A DNA stretch of 44,796 bases. Origin: Amazonocrinis nigriterrae CENA67. Lineage in GTDB: Bacteria > Cyanobacteriota > Cyanobacteriia > Cyanobacteriales > Nostocaceae. The DNA lies in assembly GCF_016056305.1 (NCBI RefSeq), contig NZ_JAECZC010000044.1:1-44796 (forward strand), given 5' to 3'. Under the pieces are notes generated by a model. It was not told where the DNA came from. It made no database searches and saw only the letters and a list, made by a program, of their open reading frames with translations. Shown one piece after another: positions 35,919-44,796 of this stretch; the first letter of the stretch is position 1, and every line of letters begins with the position of its first letter. A program made the translations under genes and the position numbers.

Positions 35919-37379
35919 TTAACGGCAATTATCGCAATGTCCGCAACGCCAGTTAGCAGCTTCTTTGTCAAAACCAAAAGCGTGTAATAAAAACTGCCAA
36001 CGGCACTGCTTGGTAGTCAGGTATTGATTCATTTGTTTAGCAGTTTGTAATTGCGTTATTAGCTGATTTTTTGCTTTTTGTTCAATGATGTAATGAAAAG
36101 GGTCAAGCCACTTTAGCTGGCCGCTGCTGTGGAGTAAAGCAAGGGCGGTAGCACTATCAGGAAATTGTCGCGTTACAGCATTTACTTCCCCTTGTTGTGG
36201 CAGTTTTTTCATGAGTTGCTGTGCTGTTTGCTGTTGCGATCGCATTTGCTTCTCAAAAAACTGCTGTCTTTGCTTATCTTCTGGATCTAACCACCCTGTA
36301 GGTTCACTAATTAAGGTGAGTGCTTCGGCTGGTTTTCCATCTCGTCCAGCACGTCCAATTTCTTGCACATATTCAGATAGTAAATGTGGAGCATGAAAGT
36401 GAATTACCCAACGAACATCTGGTTTATTTATCCCCATGCCAAAAGCACAAGTACAAACCACAAAAGGTATTTTGCCACCTAACCAACTAGCTTCCACTCC
36501 ACGGCGTTCTACTGCACCTAATCCTGCATGATAACTAGCTGTATCATAACCCATTTGTGCTAACCATGCAGCTAAATTCTCGCTATCTCTTCTGGTACGA
36601 ACATAAATTAATCCAGGTTGTTGTGGTCTATTTTGAATAAATTTTAATAATTGTTGTTTTCTACCTCGCGGTGTCCAAGCGATGCGGACACTCGGATATA
36701 AATTAGGACGATAAGGATTGAGGCGAAAAAACTCTGGTTGCTGTAATTGTAATACTGTTTGAATGATTTTTTGGGCTAGGGGATCAGCAGTGGCGGTAAA
36801 AGCTGCTAAGCTGATTTTTGTTCCTGGCGGTTTTAATTTCAGCAATGCAGGTCTGACTGCCCCTAATCTGCGATAAGCTGGTCGAAATGTTTCTCCCCAT
36901 TGTACTAAACAATGGGCTTCGTCTAAAATCAAAGCGTTAATTTGCAATTGCGGGTGAGACAATCTTTCCCACACTGGCGCACTCAGTAAAGTTTCTGGTG
37001 ACAAATACAGCAATCTTAGCTGTTGACGTTCCAAAGCTTGTAGTGTTGTCCGGCGTTGAAATGAAGGTAATTCACTATGCAAAAGCGCTGCCTTTTGGTG
37101 ATGCTGAAGTAATTCCTGTACTTGGTTTTCCATCAGCGCTACCAAGGGCGAAACTACTAAAGTTAATCCTGTTTGTAACAGTGCTGGAAGTTGAAAACAA
37201 ATCGATTTACCCCCACCTGTAGGCATAATGATCAATGCATCTTTTTGTGCTAATAAGGTGTTAATAATTTCTCCCTGTGGCGAACGAAAATCTTCATAAC
37301 CCCAGATTTGTTGAAAAGCTACACGGACTTCTTGCCAAGATTTCGCTGTTTGATAATTCATTAATATTAGAAAATGCAT
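35919..37379 (-). CDS. recQ: RecQ-family ATP-dependent DNA helicase (short form)
   Basis: 486 residues. Helicase motif I is PTGGGKS with Lys58, motif II is DEAH at 153-156, and motif VI is QEIGRAGRDGK. The chain ends in a zinc-type CxxCxxC (Cys479, Cys482, Cys485). It unwinds DNA 3' to 5' in recombination repair by family analogy. It lacks room for full winged-helix and HRDC domains, so it is the short RecQ form I recall in cyanobacteria rather than an E. coli-length RecQ of about 610 residues. The ATG at 37379 is used; Met7 (MNYQTAKSW) is an equally good start. The ORF ends right after the last Cys, as if truncated, but I believe this is normal for the short group. Confidence 0.88.
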   Translation of the reverse strand: MHFLILMNYQTAKSWQEVRVAFQQIWGYEDFRSPQGEIINTLLAQKDALIIMPTGGGKSICFQLPALLQTGLTLVVSPLVALMENQVQELLQHHQKAALLHSELPSFQRRTTLQALERQQLRLLYLSPETLLSAPVWERLSHPQLQINALILDEAHCLVQWGETFRPAYRRLGAVRPALLKLKPPGTKISLAAFTATADPLAQKIIQTVLQLQQPEFFRLNPYRPNLYPSVRIAWTPRGRKQQLLKFIQNRPQQPGLIYVRTRRDSENLAAWLAQMGYDTASYHAGLGAVERRGVEASWLGGKIPFVVCTCAFGMGINKPDVRWVIHFHAPHLLSEYVQEIGRAGRDGKPAEALTLISEPTGWLDPEDKQRQQFFEKQMRSQQQTAQQLMKKLPQQGEVNAVTRQFPDSATALALLHSSGQLKWLDPFHYIIEQKAKNQLITQLQTAKQMNQYLTTKQCRWQFLLHAFGFDKEAANWRCGHCDNCR

Positions 37380-37822
37380 CTAATTTGGAATATATCCTCT
37401 ACTATCAATCTCCTGGCTCAGTGATGTTATCAGTTGTTGCTATCTAACTCAGATTTTTTAGTACTCATAAATAATAAACTGTCAAATGTCAACCAAATGA
37501 ACCCGTTACTGCTCAGGCTTTTTTCTCCCTTTAGCCTTTTACCTTTCCCTTTTTGACTTCCCCTTTGCACCACAAGGTATTAAATGGGAATCCTAAAGAA
37601 TAGGCTAGACCTCTTGCAAAAGTGCTTTTTGCACTCTTGTGGGAAAAGGGACTCATGTTAAAGGGGAAAGGGAAAATACCAAACCTTTCCCCCTTTCCCC
37701 TTCCCCTTTTTCCGACTTCTGCAAGAAGTCTGTTGATTCTCTCCTTGCTGTCACAGAAACTCGGCTAAGGTTGTCAGTTGTTTTTAACACATGAAGTTGG
37801 AATAACAATTGTCGCCCATTAT
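37380..37822. other. Divergent promoter interval with a MITE-like element
   Basis: No gene is supported. It contains the recQ upstream region, a pyrimidine-rich stretch (37515-37565) and the MITE-like element at 37608-37732. The last 90 bases before the MHYT kinase gene may hold its promoter. Confidence 0.6.
37608..37732. mobile_element. MITE-like element of the CTCTTGCAAAAGT family, copy 2
   Basis: AGACCTCTTGCAAAAGT (37608-37624) and ACTTCTGCAAGAAGTCT (37716-37732) are inverted repeats matching at 15 of 17 positions. The interior has AAAGGGGAAAGGG and CCCTTTCCCCTT arms. At 125 bp it matches the length and ends of the element at 17553, although the interiors differ. No ORF is present. Confidence 0.7.
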
Positions 37823-39532
37823 ATGGATACACTTATCGCTGGCATCTACGATATTCGTTTGTTAGTACTCTCAATTGCGATCGCTCTGCTTGCTGCTTAC
37901 ACAGCTCTCGATTTAGTTGGACAAGTCCGTACGTCTGATGGCTATGTGCAGATCGGCTGGTTAACCGCCGGTGCGATTGTTATGGGTACTGGGATTTGGT
38001 CAATGCATTTCGTGGGAATGCTGGCGTTTTGCTTGCCAATTCCTGTGCAATACGATGTCTTCACTGTACTGTTATCCATACTGGCAGCAATTTTGGCATC
38101 AGCATGTGCCTTGTTTTTCGTCAGTCAGGAAGTCATGAGCAGAGTGAATTTACTGAGTGGCAGTCTGTTGATGGGGTTTGGCATTACCACGATGCACTAT
38201 ACTGGCATGGCTGCGATGCGATTACAAGCAAAGATTCACTACAACTATTTTTTAGTAGGACTTTCTGTAGCGATCGCTTTGATTGTTTCATTAGCAGCGC
38301 TGTGGCTGGCATTCCATTTGCCCGATCGCACCACCACTGCTAGTAGACGACAGAAAATAGGTAGTGCCATCATCTTGGGAATGGCAATACCGACAATGCA
38401 TTATACAGGTATGGCAGCTACTAGTTTTCATGCCACAAAGGTAGCACAGATGCCATCAGGTTGGATTCTTGACTCTTCTGGGTTAGCCAGCACTATCGGT
38501 ATTTTTACCTTTGCCATTTTGGGATTAGCACTTTTGATTTCGCTGGAGAAAAAAACAGTTGACAGAACAGTTGCGTTAATCAATTTACAACATGAGATTG
38601 CTGAGCGCCAACAGGTAGAAAAGCAGCTGCAACTTGAACAAGCCCGGAAACTTGAAGAAACTTTGAAAGAATTAAAACAAACTCAAGCACAATTAATTCA
38701 GAGTGAAAAAATTTCTTCCCTAGGACAATTAGTTGCTGGAATTGCCCATGAAGTCAATAATCCTGTAACATTCATTTCTGGCAATTTATCCTACGCTTAC
38801 CAGTACGTTGAAGACTTAATTTACTTGCTCAATCTCTACCGCAAACAGTGTCCGAATCCCAGTGTGGAAATTAAACAGCAAATTGAGGCGATAGATTTAA
38901 ATTACTTGCTTGAGGATTTACCCAAAATGATTTCCTCGATGAAATTTGGTACTGACCGTATTCAAGAAATCATGCAGTCATTGCGAAATTTCTCACGATT
39001 GGATGGAAATAACAAAAAGATTGTTGATATTCATGAAGGAATTGACACAACCTTGATGATTTTGCAACATCGTCTGAAAGCCGAGTCACACCGCCCTGCA
39101 ATCCAGGTTGTCAAGCAGTATGGTAAATTACCTTTGGTTGAGTGCTATGTAGGACAACTCAACCAAGTATTTATGAATTTGCTAGCTAATGCCATTGATG
39201 CTTTAGAAGAGTCTAACAATGGCAAAACTTTTGCGGAAATTCAGACTAATCCGAATACAATTACCATTTGTACCAGTGCAGATGAGCATGATGCGATCAT
39301 CAAGATTGCTGACAACGGGCCTGGTATTCCTGAAGAAGTGCGGCTGCGATTATTTGATGCTTTCTTCACCACCAAAGCCGAGGGTAAAGGTACAGGACTG
39401 GGATTAGCGATTTGTCATCAGATTATTACAGACATCCACGGTGGTAGCTTGCAGTGCTTCTCTACCTTAGGCAAAGGAACAGAGTTTGTCATACAAGTTC
39501 CCATAGCGATCGCAGTTACTAATAGGGAGTAG
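37823..39532 (+). CDS. MHYT-domain sensor histidine kinase
   Basis: About 569 residues from the ATG at 37823; a TTG 15 codons upstream is in frame. Seven membrane helices at about 1-235 carry the three MHYT-type motifs MHFVGM, MHYTGM and MHYTGM. These are thought to bind copper and sense O2, CO or NO. A coiled coil (about 240-290) leads to a histidine kinase with His309 in AHEVNNP, N box [18 protein letters not shown], and G boxes IADNGPGIP and [10 protein letters not shown]. The transmitter is closely related to that of the giant kinase 5 kb upstream. It is an inner-membrane sensor; no response regulator adjoins it. Confidence 0.92.
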   Translation: MDTLIAGIYDIRLLVLSIAIALLAAYTALDLVGQVRTSDGYVQIGWLTAGAIVMGTGIWSMHFVGMLAFCLPIPVQYDVFTVLLSILAAILASACALFFVSQEVMSRVNLLSGSLLMGFGITTMHYTGMAAMRLQAKIHYNYFLVGLSVAIALIVSLAALWLAFHLPDRTTTASRRQKIGSAIILGMAIPTMHYTGMAATSFHATKVAQMPSGWILDSSGLASTIGIFTFAILGLALLISLEKKTVDRTVALINLQHEIAERQQVEKQLQLEQARKLEETLKELKQTQAQLIQSEKISSLGQLVAGIAHEVNNPVTFISGNLSYAYQYVEDLIYLLNLYRKQCPNPSVEIKQQIEAIDLNYLLEDLPKMISSMKFGTDRIQEIMQSLRNFSRLDGNNKKIVDIHEGIDTTLMILQHRLKAESHRPAIQVVKQYGKLPLVECYVGQLNQVFMNLLANAIDALEESNNGKTFAEIQTNPNTITICTSADEHDAIIKIADNGPGIPEEVRLRLFDAFFTTKAEGKGTGLGLAICHQIITDIHGGSLQCFSTLGKGTEFVIQVPIAIAVTNRE

Positions 39533-39638
39533 GGAATTGGGAATGGGGAATTGGGAATGGGAAGCAGAAGAATAATAACAACTGACAACTAACTCCTAAC
39601 TCCTAACTCCCAACTCCTAACTCCTAACTTCCAACTCC
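39533..39638. repeat. STRR between the MHYT kinase and leuA
   Basis: GGGAATTGGGAATGG repeats (39533-39562) and six or more AACTCCT-type heptamers (39585-39635) fill the gap between the convergent genes. No terminator hairpin stands out. Confidence 0.8.
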
Positions 39639-41243
39639 TCACACCTTCTCTGCGGTCAGTTGCTGTTGCTGTTCTGGGCTTTGCAGATATGCATATAATC
39701 TATTAAGCGCATTAACGTATGCTTGGGCAGAAGCAACTATGATGTCTGTGTTTGCAGCATGTCCGGAAAATACTCTCGATTCGTGCCGTAAACGGATGGT
39801 GACTTCCCCAATGGCATCAATTCCGGCTGTGACTGACTGCACAGAAAACTCAATTAACTGGTTTGGCACGTTCACCACGCGATTGATTGCTTTATAAACT
39901 GCATCTACTGGGCCAGTACCAATTGCTGCATCGGTTAATTCTTCGCCGTCTGGTGTGCGGAGTGTAACTGTGGCGGTAGGTTTGGCGTTGCTACCACAGG
40001 AAACTTGCACTAACTCTACGCGGAACAAATCAGGTGCTTGTTGGATTTCATCGTTAACAATTGCTTCCAAATCCCAATCGGAAATTTCTTTCTTTTTGTC
40101 AGCTACTTCTTTAAACCTCACAAATGCTTTGTTTAATTCTGTTTCTGACAGATCAAAGCCCAATTCTTTCAAGCGAGTACGGAAAGCATTTCTCCCTGAA
40201 TGTTTACCCAATACTATTTGATTGTCTGTTAAGCCAATCAATTGGGCATCCATTATTTCATAGGTTAGCTTGTTTTTTAACACCCCATCTTGGTGAATAC
40301 CAGACTCGTGGGCAAAGGCATTTGCCCCTACGATTGCTTTATTTGGTTGCACTAGCATTCCCGTCAAATTAGAAACTAAGCGCGAGGTTTTATAAATTTG
40401 ACGGGTGTCAATATTGGTTAATGGTTGCTCAGAATCAACTGGTCTTCCTAAGAAAGGATTGAAATATTGCCGCCGCACATGCAAAGCCATGACTAATTCT
40501 TCTAAGGCAGCATTTCCTGCTCGTTCACCAATACCATTGATGGTACATTCTAATTGGCGTGCGCCATTTTTTACAGCTTCCAAGAAGTTAGCAACTGCTA
40601 AACCTAAATCGTTATGTCCGTGAACAGAAATAATTGCTTGGTCAATGTTGGGCACATTATCTTTAATGCCTTTAATAATTGCCCCAAATTCACTAGGTGT
40701 AGTGTAACCAACTGTATCAGGAATATTAACTGTTGTTGCCCCAGCAGCGATCGCTCGCTCTAACACTTGATACAGAAATTCTGGGTCAGAACGTCCAGCA
40801 TCTTCGGGTGAAAATTCCACGTCATCGGTGAAACTTTTGGCATAAGCTACCATTTCTTCTGCGATCGCTAGTACTTCTGATTTTGTCTTTTTCAGTTTGT
40901 ACTTCAGATGAATATCAGAAGTGGCAATAAATGTATGAATTCTGCCATGAGCAGCGTTCTTTATCGCTGCTGCTGCTGTTTTGATATCATCATGCCTTGC
41001 TCTTGCCAAACTACAAATTACCGGGCCATCTTCTGTGCCTACGATTTCTGCTATCTTGCTTATGGCTTCAAAATCTCCCGGACTAGCAAAGGCAAAACCA
41101 GCTTCAATTATATCTACACCCAACCGCGCCAGCTGCTTAGCGATCGCCAGCTTTTCGTCTATATTCAGTGTTGCTCCCGGACATTGTTCTCCATCTCGGA
41201 GTGTAGTATCAAAAATGATGATTCGCTCTGCTTGATTTGTCAT
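39639..41243 (-). CDS. leuA: 2-isopropylmalate synthase
   Basis: 534 residues, the normal length for the bacterial LeuA type. It condenses acetyl-CoA with 2-oxoisovalerate, the committed step of leucine synthesis, in the cytosol. The TIM-barrel start DTTLRDGEQ carries Arg16 and Asp17, the metal ligands His208 and His210 lie in VHGHNDLG, and [14 protein letters not shown] with [13 protein letters not shown] completes the catalytic and linker regions. The C-terminal third (about 390-520) is the LeuA dimer regulatory domain that binds leucine. No other leu gene is nearby. The ATG at 41243 fits the conserved N-terminus. It appears intact. Confidence 0.97.
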   Translation of the reverse strand: MTNQAERIIIFDTTLRDGEQCPGATLNIDEKLAIAKQLARLGVDIIEAGFAFASPGDFEAISKIAEIVGTEDGPVICSLARARHDDIKTAAAAIKNAAHGRIHTFIATSDIHLKYKLKKTKSEVLAIAEEMVAYAKSFTDDVEFSPEDAGRSDPEFLYQVLERAIAAGATTVNIPDTVGYTTPSEFGAIIKGIKDNVPNIDQAIISVHGHNDLGLAVANFLEAVKNGARQLECTINGIGERAGNAALEELVMALHVRRQYFNPFLGRPVDSEQPLTNIDTRQIYKTSRLVSNLTGMLVQPNKAIVGANAFAHESGIHQDGVLKNKLTYEIMDAQLIGLTDNQIVLGKHSGRNAFRTRLKELGFDLSETELNKAFVRFKEVADKKKEISDWDLEAIVNDEIQQAPDLFRVELVQVSCGSNAKPTATVTLRTPDGEELTDAAIGTGPVDAVYKAINRVVNVPNQLIEFSVQSVTAGIDAIGEVTIRLRHESRVFSGHAANTDIIVASAQAYVNALNRLYAYLQSPEQQQQLTAEKV

Positions 41244-41335
41244 TTTGGCTCGTTGTTTAGTTTTAACTTTTTGCTTAAAATACTCGGAACCTTATCTTTT
41301 TATTCTTAACATTCTGTAAATAATTGTTAAGGCAA

Positions 41336-41857
41336 TCAACCTTCTACTTTCTCTATTTGGTCTCTTATATCGTTCAAATCTATATATCTATCCGTGGCAT
41401 TACGCAATTCTCTAGCAATCATGCCTTCTGTTGATACTACTGTAATATGTGTATTTTTTGAACGCAAGAGTTCGATGGCTCTTTCAAAATCCCCATCGCC
41501 GCTAAATAAAACTACTCGATCATATTGGTCTACTGTATTAAACATATCTACAACAATTTCTATATCTAAATTGGCTTTTTGCGAATACCTGCCGGATGAA
41601 TCATCATAATATTCTTTGAGAATTTTAGTTCGGACTGTATATCCCAGACTGATGAGAGCATCTCTAAAACCTCGTTGATCTTGTGGGTCTTTTAAGCCAG
41701 TGTACCAGAAAGCATTAATTAAAGTAGTATCTGATTGCTCGTGTTTGAAATATTCTAAGACTCGCCGAGGATCAAAAAACCAGCCATTTTTTTGTTGAGC
41801 ATAGAACATATTGTTTCCGTCTACAAAAATAGACAGACGATTCATTGGAGAACCCAT
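41336..41857 (-). CDS. NYN/LabA-like PIN-fold protein
   Basis: About 173 residues from the ATG at 41857, chosen because TTAGGTG lies nine to ten bases upstream; a GTG at 41869 is in frame. The NYN fold shows FVDGNNMFYAQQ near the start, LDIEIVVDMF in the middle and FSGDGDFERAIELL, giving the acidic cluster of PIN-like nucleases, then THITVVST. The family (LabA-like, DUF88) includes the clock-output protein LabA of Synechococcus and is predicted to bind or cut RNA; activity here is not shown. It lies about 90 bases upstream of leuA on the same strand, so readthrough into leuA is possible. Confidence 0.9.
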   Translation of the reverse strand: MGSPMNRLSIFVDGNNMFYAQQKNGWFFDPRRVLEYFKHEQSDTTLINAFWYTGLKDPQDQRGFRDALISLGYTVRTKILKEYYDDSSGRYSQKANLDIEIVVDMFNTVDQYDRVVLFSGDGDFERAIELLRSKNTHITVVSTEGMIARELRNATDRYIDLNDIRDQIEKVEG

Positions 41858-42587
41858 AGAAAAATACACCTAATAAATAGAAATGAATTTAGATGGAACA
41901 ATAGATTATAGCAACTCTCAAATGATAATTTTGCTAATATACCTAAAGGAACTTCTCATGTATAGCTTTTATCTTACCGCTTTCAAAGCAGAAAATTTGC
42001 CCAAACGTTAGACATAAGCTGTTGGGTGTCCCACGTTTTCACTCCTAATACTATAAGAGACACCCCATGATCAAAATCTACCAATAAAATTGACTGACCA
42101 ACAGCATTCTTAGCTATATAACGGTCAAGTTTACTCCTAAAGAGGTAAGTCATAGGTCTTGGGGTAGGATCAACATTGATCACCATCTATCAGTTTTACA
42201 TTCAACAAAAGGACAAGCCTAATGGAAATGCCAGTGTTGTACAACAGGCACGCGTTGCTTATCAGTAGGCTGTTGGTAGACTACATCTAAATAGACGCAC
42301 CTGTGGGCTAGAGTGGAATAGAATCTCGTAGCAACTCAATGTCAAGTCAGAGAATTTCCGGCTCAGGTCTGTAGAATGATCTCTGCTTTAATCTTAGTCA
42401 GAGAATAAGTTAGGCAGTAGCTGGGTTGAGAGTCTGCTGTATCGAGGTTGGCTAACCCCAGTTTGGTCAGGAATAGCAGATACATTACAAATGTATAAGA
42501 TTTTCATTTAAGTCTAATTTCAATGTACTCGTAGTAAAAAGGGACATGAATAAATAAAGTTGTACGTAAACCAATTATTAACACGAT
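41858..42587. other. Interval with one possible small gene
   Basis: Apart from the 67-codon minus ORF at 41983-42186, no gene is seen. 42190-42587 is AT-rich and without notable repeats and precedes the CHASE2-kinase start. Confidence 0.55.
41983..42186 (-). CDS. Hypothetical protein, 67 residues
   Basis: Reads PTPRPMTYLFRSKLDRYIAK, then AVGQSILLVDFDHGVSLIVLGVKTWDTQQLMSNVWANFLL. Codon use looks like that of neighbouring genes and there are no low-complexity stretches. However, no clear ribosome-binding site precedes the ATG, and I do not recognise the family. It could be a small cytosolic protein or a fragment of a longer lost gene. Confidence 0.4.
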   Translation of the reverse strand: MVINVDPTPRPMTYLFRSKLDRYIAKNAVGQSILLVDFDHGVSLIVLGVKTWDTQQLMSNVWANFLL

Positions 42588-44435
42588 ATGGCAGAAGAAC
42601 CTACACCTACCTTAACTAAAAAACATGTTTCTGCTGCCAATATAGGCTCAAGTAAACTGACAAAAGTCCCTCTGACAGCATCAACACTCTCTTTCACACT
42701 CATGGCTCGCTTAGGCCATTTGCTTGCTGGTGCTTCAGCCATAGGTGCAGCACTGCTGAGTGTTTCTGGTTTAGGTATGGTGCAATTGATGGAAAATCAA
42801 GCGCTGTCTGCATTTTTCCAGTTGCGCGGGCCGATTGTGCCTCCGCAAGATATCGTAATTTTAGCGATCGACGATCAGTCGATATCAATTCCTGAACAGT
42901 ACTATAAAACAGATCCAAAACACTACGTTTACTTAGAACCGCTGAAATCATTTCCCTTTAAACGAGCAGCATATGCCCAGATTATCGAAAAGTTGATCAA
43001 GGCTGGTGCGCGTTGTGTGGCATTAGATCTAGTTTTTGACACACCAAGTAGTTACGGTATAAATGACGATCGCCAACTGCAAGCAGCATTGCAACAATAC
43101 GGTAGCAAAGTCACCTTAGCAGCACTCTACGAAAATTTCCAGACACACCAAGGAATTTTCATGCAACTGAGTCCGCCTCAAGAAATGTTTCGTGTCGGGT
43201 CAGTTTCTATTGGTTCAGTCAATTTCCCCCTGGAGATAGATGGCAAAGTTCACCAACTAGCGAGTGAGTTTTCGGATTTCTTACCTCAAGACGATTCTTT
43301 AGCAGTGAAAATGCCCTCATTTGATGAAGCGGTGCTATTGGCAGCACAGATAAATTATCCCAGACCAAAGGGCGATCGCATTCATTTCTGGGGAACAGCG
43401 GGGACATTCGAGACAATTCCTTTGTGGTACGTACTCGACCCAGAAAACTGGAATACTTATTTAGAGCAGGGCAGGGTTTTCCAAGGCAAGATAGTCTTGA
43501 TTGGCTCAACAGATAAGTTGAACAACGATTATCATCCCATAGCTGCGGGCAACAGTCTAGAGCGGATGTCAGGAGTGGAAATTCACGCCAATGCCATCGC
43601 CACTTTGATGCAAAATAAAGCCATTGCCCAAGCTTTTAATACTCCACCTCTGCGGAGCTTGTTTGTACTGATATTAGTTGGTGGTGCAGCCATCATTATT
43701 ACTAAAACCAAACGAGGGATTGAGAGATTTACATTTAGCCTCGTCCTAGCTAGCATTTGGGGAGGAATTAGCTATGTGAGCTTTGTATATGCTCAGTTAA
43801 TTTTTCCCACTGTGACACCGATGATTGCGATCGCTGTTTGCGGACTGTCTTACTTAGTAACCGAAGTAGCCAGGGAAAAAATTAGAATCCACCAATTCAT
43901 CAATATTTTTCAGAAATATAAAACTTCTCCCGTTGTCCAAGAGATTATCAGCCAACAACAAGACCTCCAGGACTTACTCCAGCAACGAGATTTAGCATTA
44001 ACAGGGAAAATACTAGCAGGACGTTACAAAATTGTCAAAGTTCTTGGTGCAGGTGGATTCAGCGAAACCTACATTGCCCAAGATACCCTCCGTCCTGGAA
44101 ACCCGTCATGTGTAGTTAAGCAGCTAAAACCAGCCAACACCCAATCAAAGGCCTTAGAACTAGCCAGACGTTTATTTGAGTCAGAAGCCCAAACCCTAGA
44201 AAAATTGGGAACACACCCCCAAATTCCTCAACTTCTGGCTTATTTTGAACAAGATGCAGAATTTTATTTAGTGCAAGAATATATAGAGGGTCATCCTCTG
44301 AGTCAGGAACTCCCACTGGGTAAACCGATTTTAGAAACTAAAGCGATCGCAATTGTCAGAGATTTATTGCAAACATTAACATTTGTCCATGAAAACGGCG
44401 TCATTCACCGAGATATTACAGCAGTTTTCAGATGA
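42588..44435 (+). pseudogene. CHASE2-Ser/Thr protein kinase interrupted by an IS630-family element
   Basis: 615 codons remain. A membrane helix at about 44-64 is followed by a CHASE2 domain (about 70-340; IVILAIDDQSISI, ARCVALDLVFDTPSSYGI, IVLIGSTDKLNNDYHPIAAG) and three helices at about 350-425. The kinase domain starts at about 478 with glycine loop GAGGFSET (487-494), Lys in CVVKQL, and VIHRDI with Asp609. There the protein leaves the family (TAVFR, stop) because an insertion element begins at about 44417. The KPEN half of the catalytic loop, the DFG motif and the C-lobe are lost, so it cannot be active unless the element is removed. Before insertion it was a membrane receptor kinase. The 3' half should lie beyond the element, outside this window. 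Confidence 0.88.
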
Positions 44436-44796
44436 ATAGACCACAGTGAGCAAACCAACCCCAAGCATCATCAGAGGAGATGTGTTCATTCACAATCTGA
44501 GTTAAAACGTGATTTAGTGCCTCATGGGTTGTAACTTTTGCTGCTCGTAAACACTGCTTCAGTTTTGACCAGCATAATTCAATTGGAGATAAATCAGGTG
44601 AGTAAGGAGGCAAAAAGACAAGACGTGCACCAACTGCTTCAATTGAGTCTCGAATCACCGCAGCAGTATGTACTGATAAATTATCCATGACAACAATTGC
44701 TCCAGCCCATAACTGTGGTGCTAGAATCTGTTGCACATAAGTTACAAACACATCGGTATTGACACTACCTGAAATACTCATAGTGGCAATCAGCCC
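44417..44796 (-). mobile_element. IS630-family insertion sequence (partial, runs off the window)
   Basis: The element seems to begin after a TA at 44417-44418, with end sequence CAGCAGTTTTCAGATGAAT. TA is the usual IS630 target. It carries the transposase 3' end and continues past 44796, so the other end and the second TA are not visible. The exact boundary is inferred from where the kinase sequence stops matching its family. Confidence 0.75.
44428..44796 (-). CDS. IS630-family transposase, C-terminal part (5' end outside the window)
   Basis: About 122 residues are visible and the frame stays open to the window edge (GLIATMSISGSVNTDVF), so the start lies beyond it and the internal Met at 44781 is not the real start. 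The DDE_3 catalytic motifs are the second Asp in VVMDNLSVH and the Glu in FLPPYSPDLSPIELCWSKLK. It ends CGLFI with TGA at 44428, close to the element end, as usual for IS630 elements. The visible half shows no damage, so the copy may be active. It is transcribed against the kinase it interrupts. Confidence 0.9.
   Translation of the reverse strand, partial: GLIATMSISGSVNTDVFVTYVQQILAPQLWAGAIVVMDNLSVHTAAVIRDSIEAVGARLVFLPPYSPDLSPIELCWSKLKQCLRAAKVTTHEALNHVLTQIVNEHISSDDAWGWFAHCGLFI

Noticed and set aside
1-44796. tRNA, rRNA or a phage/plasmid attachment site
   Set aside because: No T-arm-like motif with a matching acceptor stem was found by eye, and no integrase or replication gene is intact. A covariance-model scan was not possible here.

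Overview
The window reads as chromosomal DNA of a filamentous, probably heterocyst-forming cyanobacterium (Nostocales). The basis is the very dense HIP1 octamer (GCGATCGC and near forms), abundant 7-base short tandem repeats (STRR) between genes, many small palindromic insertions, and protein families typical of Nostoc-like genomes (giant Ser/Thr-His hybrid kinases, MHYT and CHASE2 sensors, TPR-CHAT proteins, FHA-type two-partner secretion). No rRNA, tRNA or CRISPR array was seen. The species cannot be fixed from the sequence alone.

Layout. 1-5.5 kb: a DUF2330 exported protein, an atypical sigma-70-like protein behind a 9-bp inverted repeat, and a divergent pair of a cyclic-peptide-type ABC exporter and an HpnI-like membrane glycosyltransferase. 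6-17.3 kb: the most distinctive block. It holds a TpsB outer-membrane transporter, a small conserved protein, a TpsA exoprotein, a TPR-CHAT (caspase-fold) protein with an intact His/Cys dyad, and, convergent to these, a CHASE2 sensor plus DUF928 operon. 17.9-21.6 kb: a decayed region with an intact ssuE flavin reductase, a truncated ssuA, a deleted Ser/Thr kinase pseudogene, fragments of an unidentified gene and two MITE-like elements. 21.6-27.2 kb: an SDR and DHA2-type MFS transporter pair, a small membrane protein, a cupin, a DUF2141 protein and a peptidoglycan-binding/HEAT protein. 27.8-39.5 kb: a giant kinase/ATPase/GAF/histidine kinase, an S9 peptidase, a 21-bp minisatellite, a RecQ helicase and an MHYT histidine kinase whose transmitter closely resembles that of the giant kinase. 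39.6-44.8 kb: leuA, a NYN/LabA-like protein and a CHASE2-Ser/Thr kinase broken inside its catalytic loop by an IS630-family element that runs off the window.

Working idea. The 6-17.3 kb locus looks like a cell-surface module. TpsB would export TpsA. The CHAT protein carries an N-terminal export or anchor segment and may be a protease acting in the periplasm. CHASE2 would sense an extracytoplasmic signal, and DUF928 is a second exported partner. I recall these families recurring near each other in cyanobacteria but know of no described joint function, so the link is inference.

The intergenic DNA is itself notable. At least six non-autonomous inverted-repeat element types can be defined by eye. 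One carries a 7-bp target duplication that separates two stop codons which would otherwise overlap. There are also two unrelated minisatellites that both have a 21-bp period, and STRR sequence forms part of the coding region in at least two proteins.
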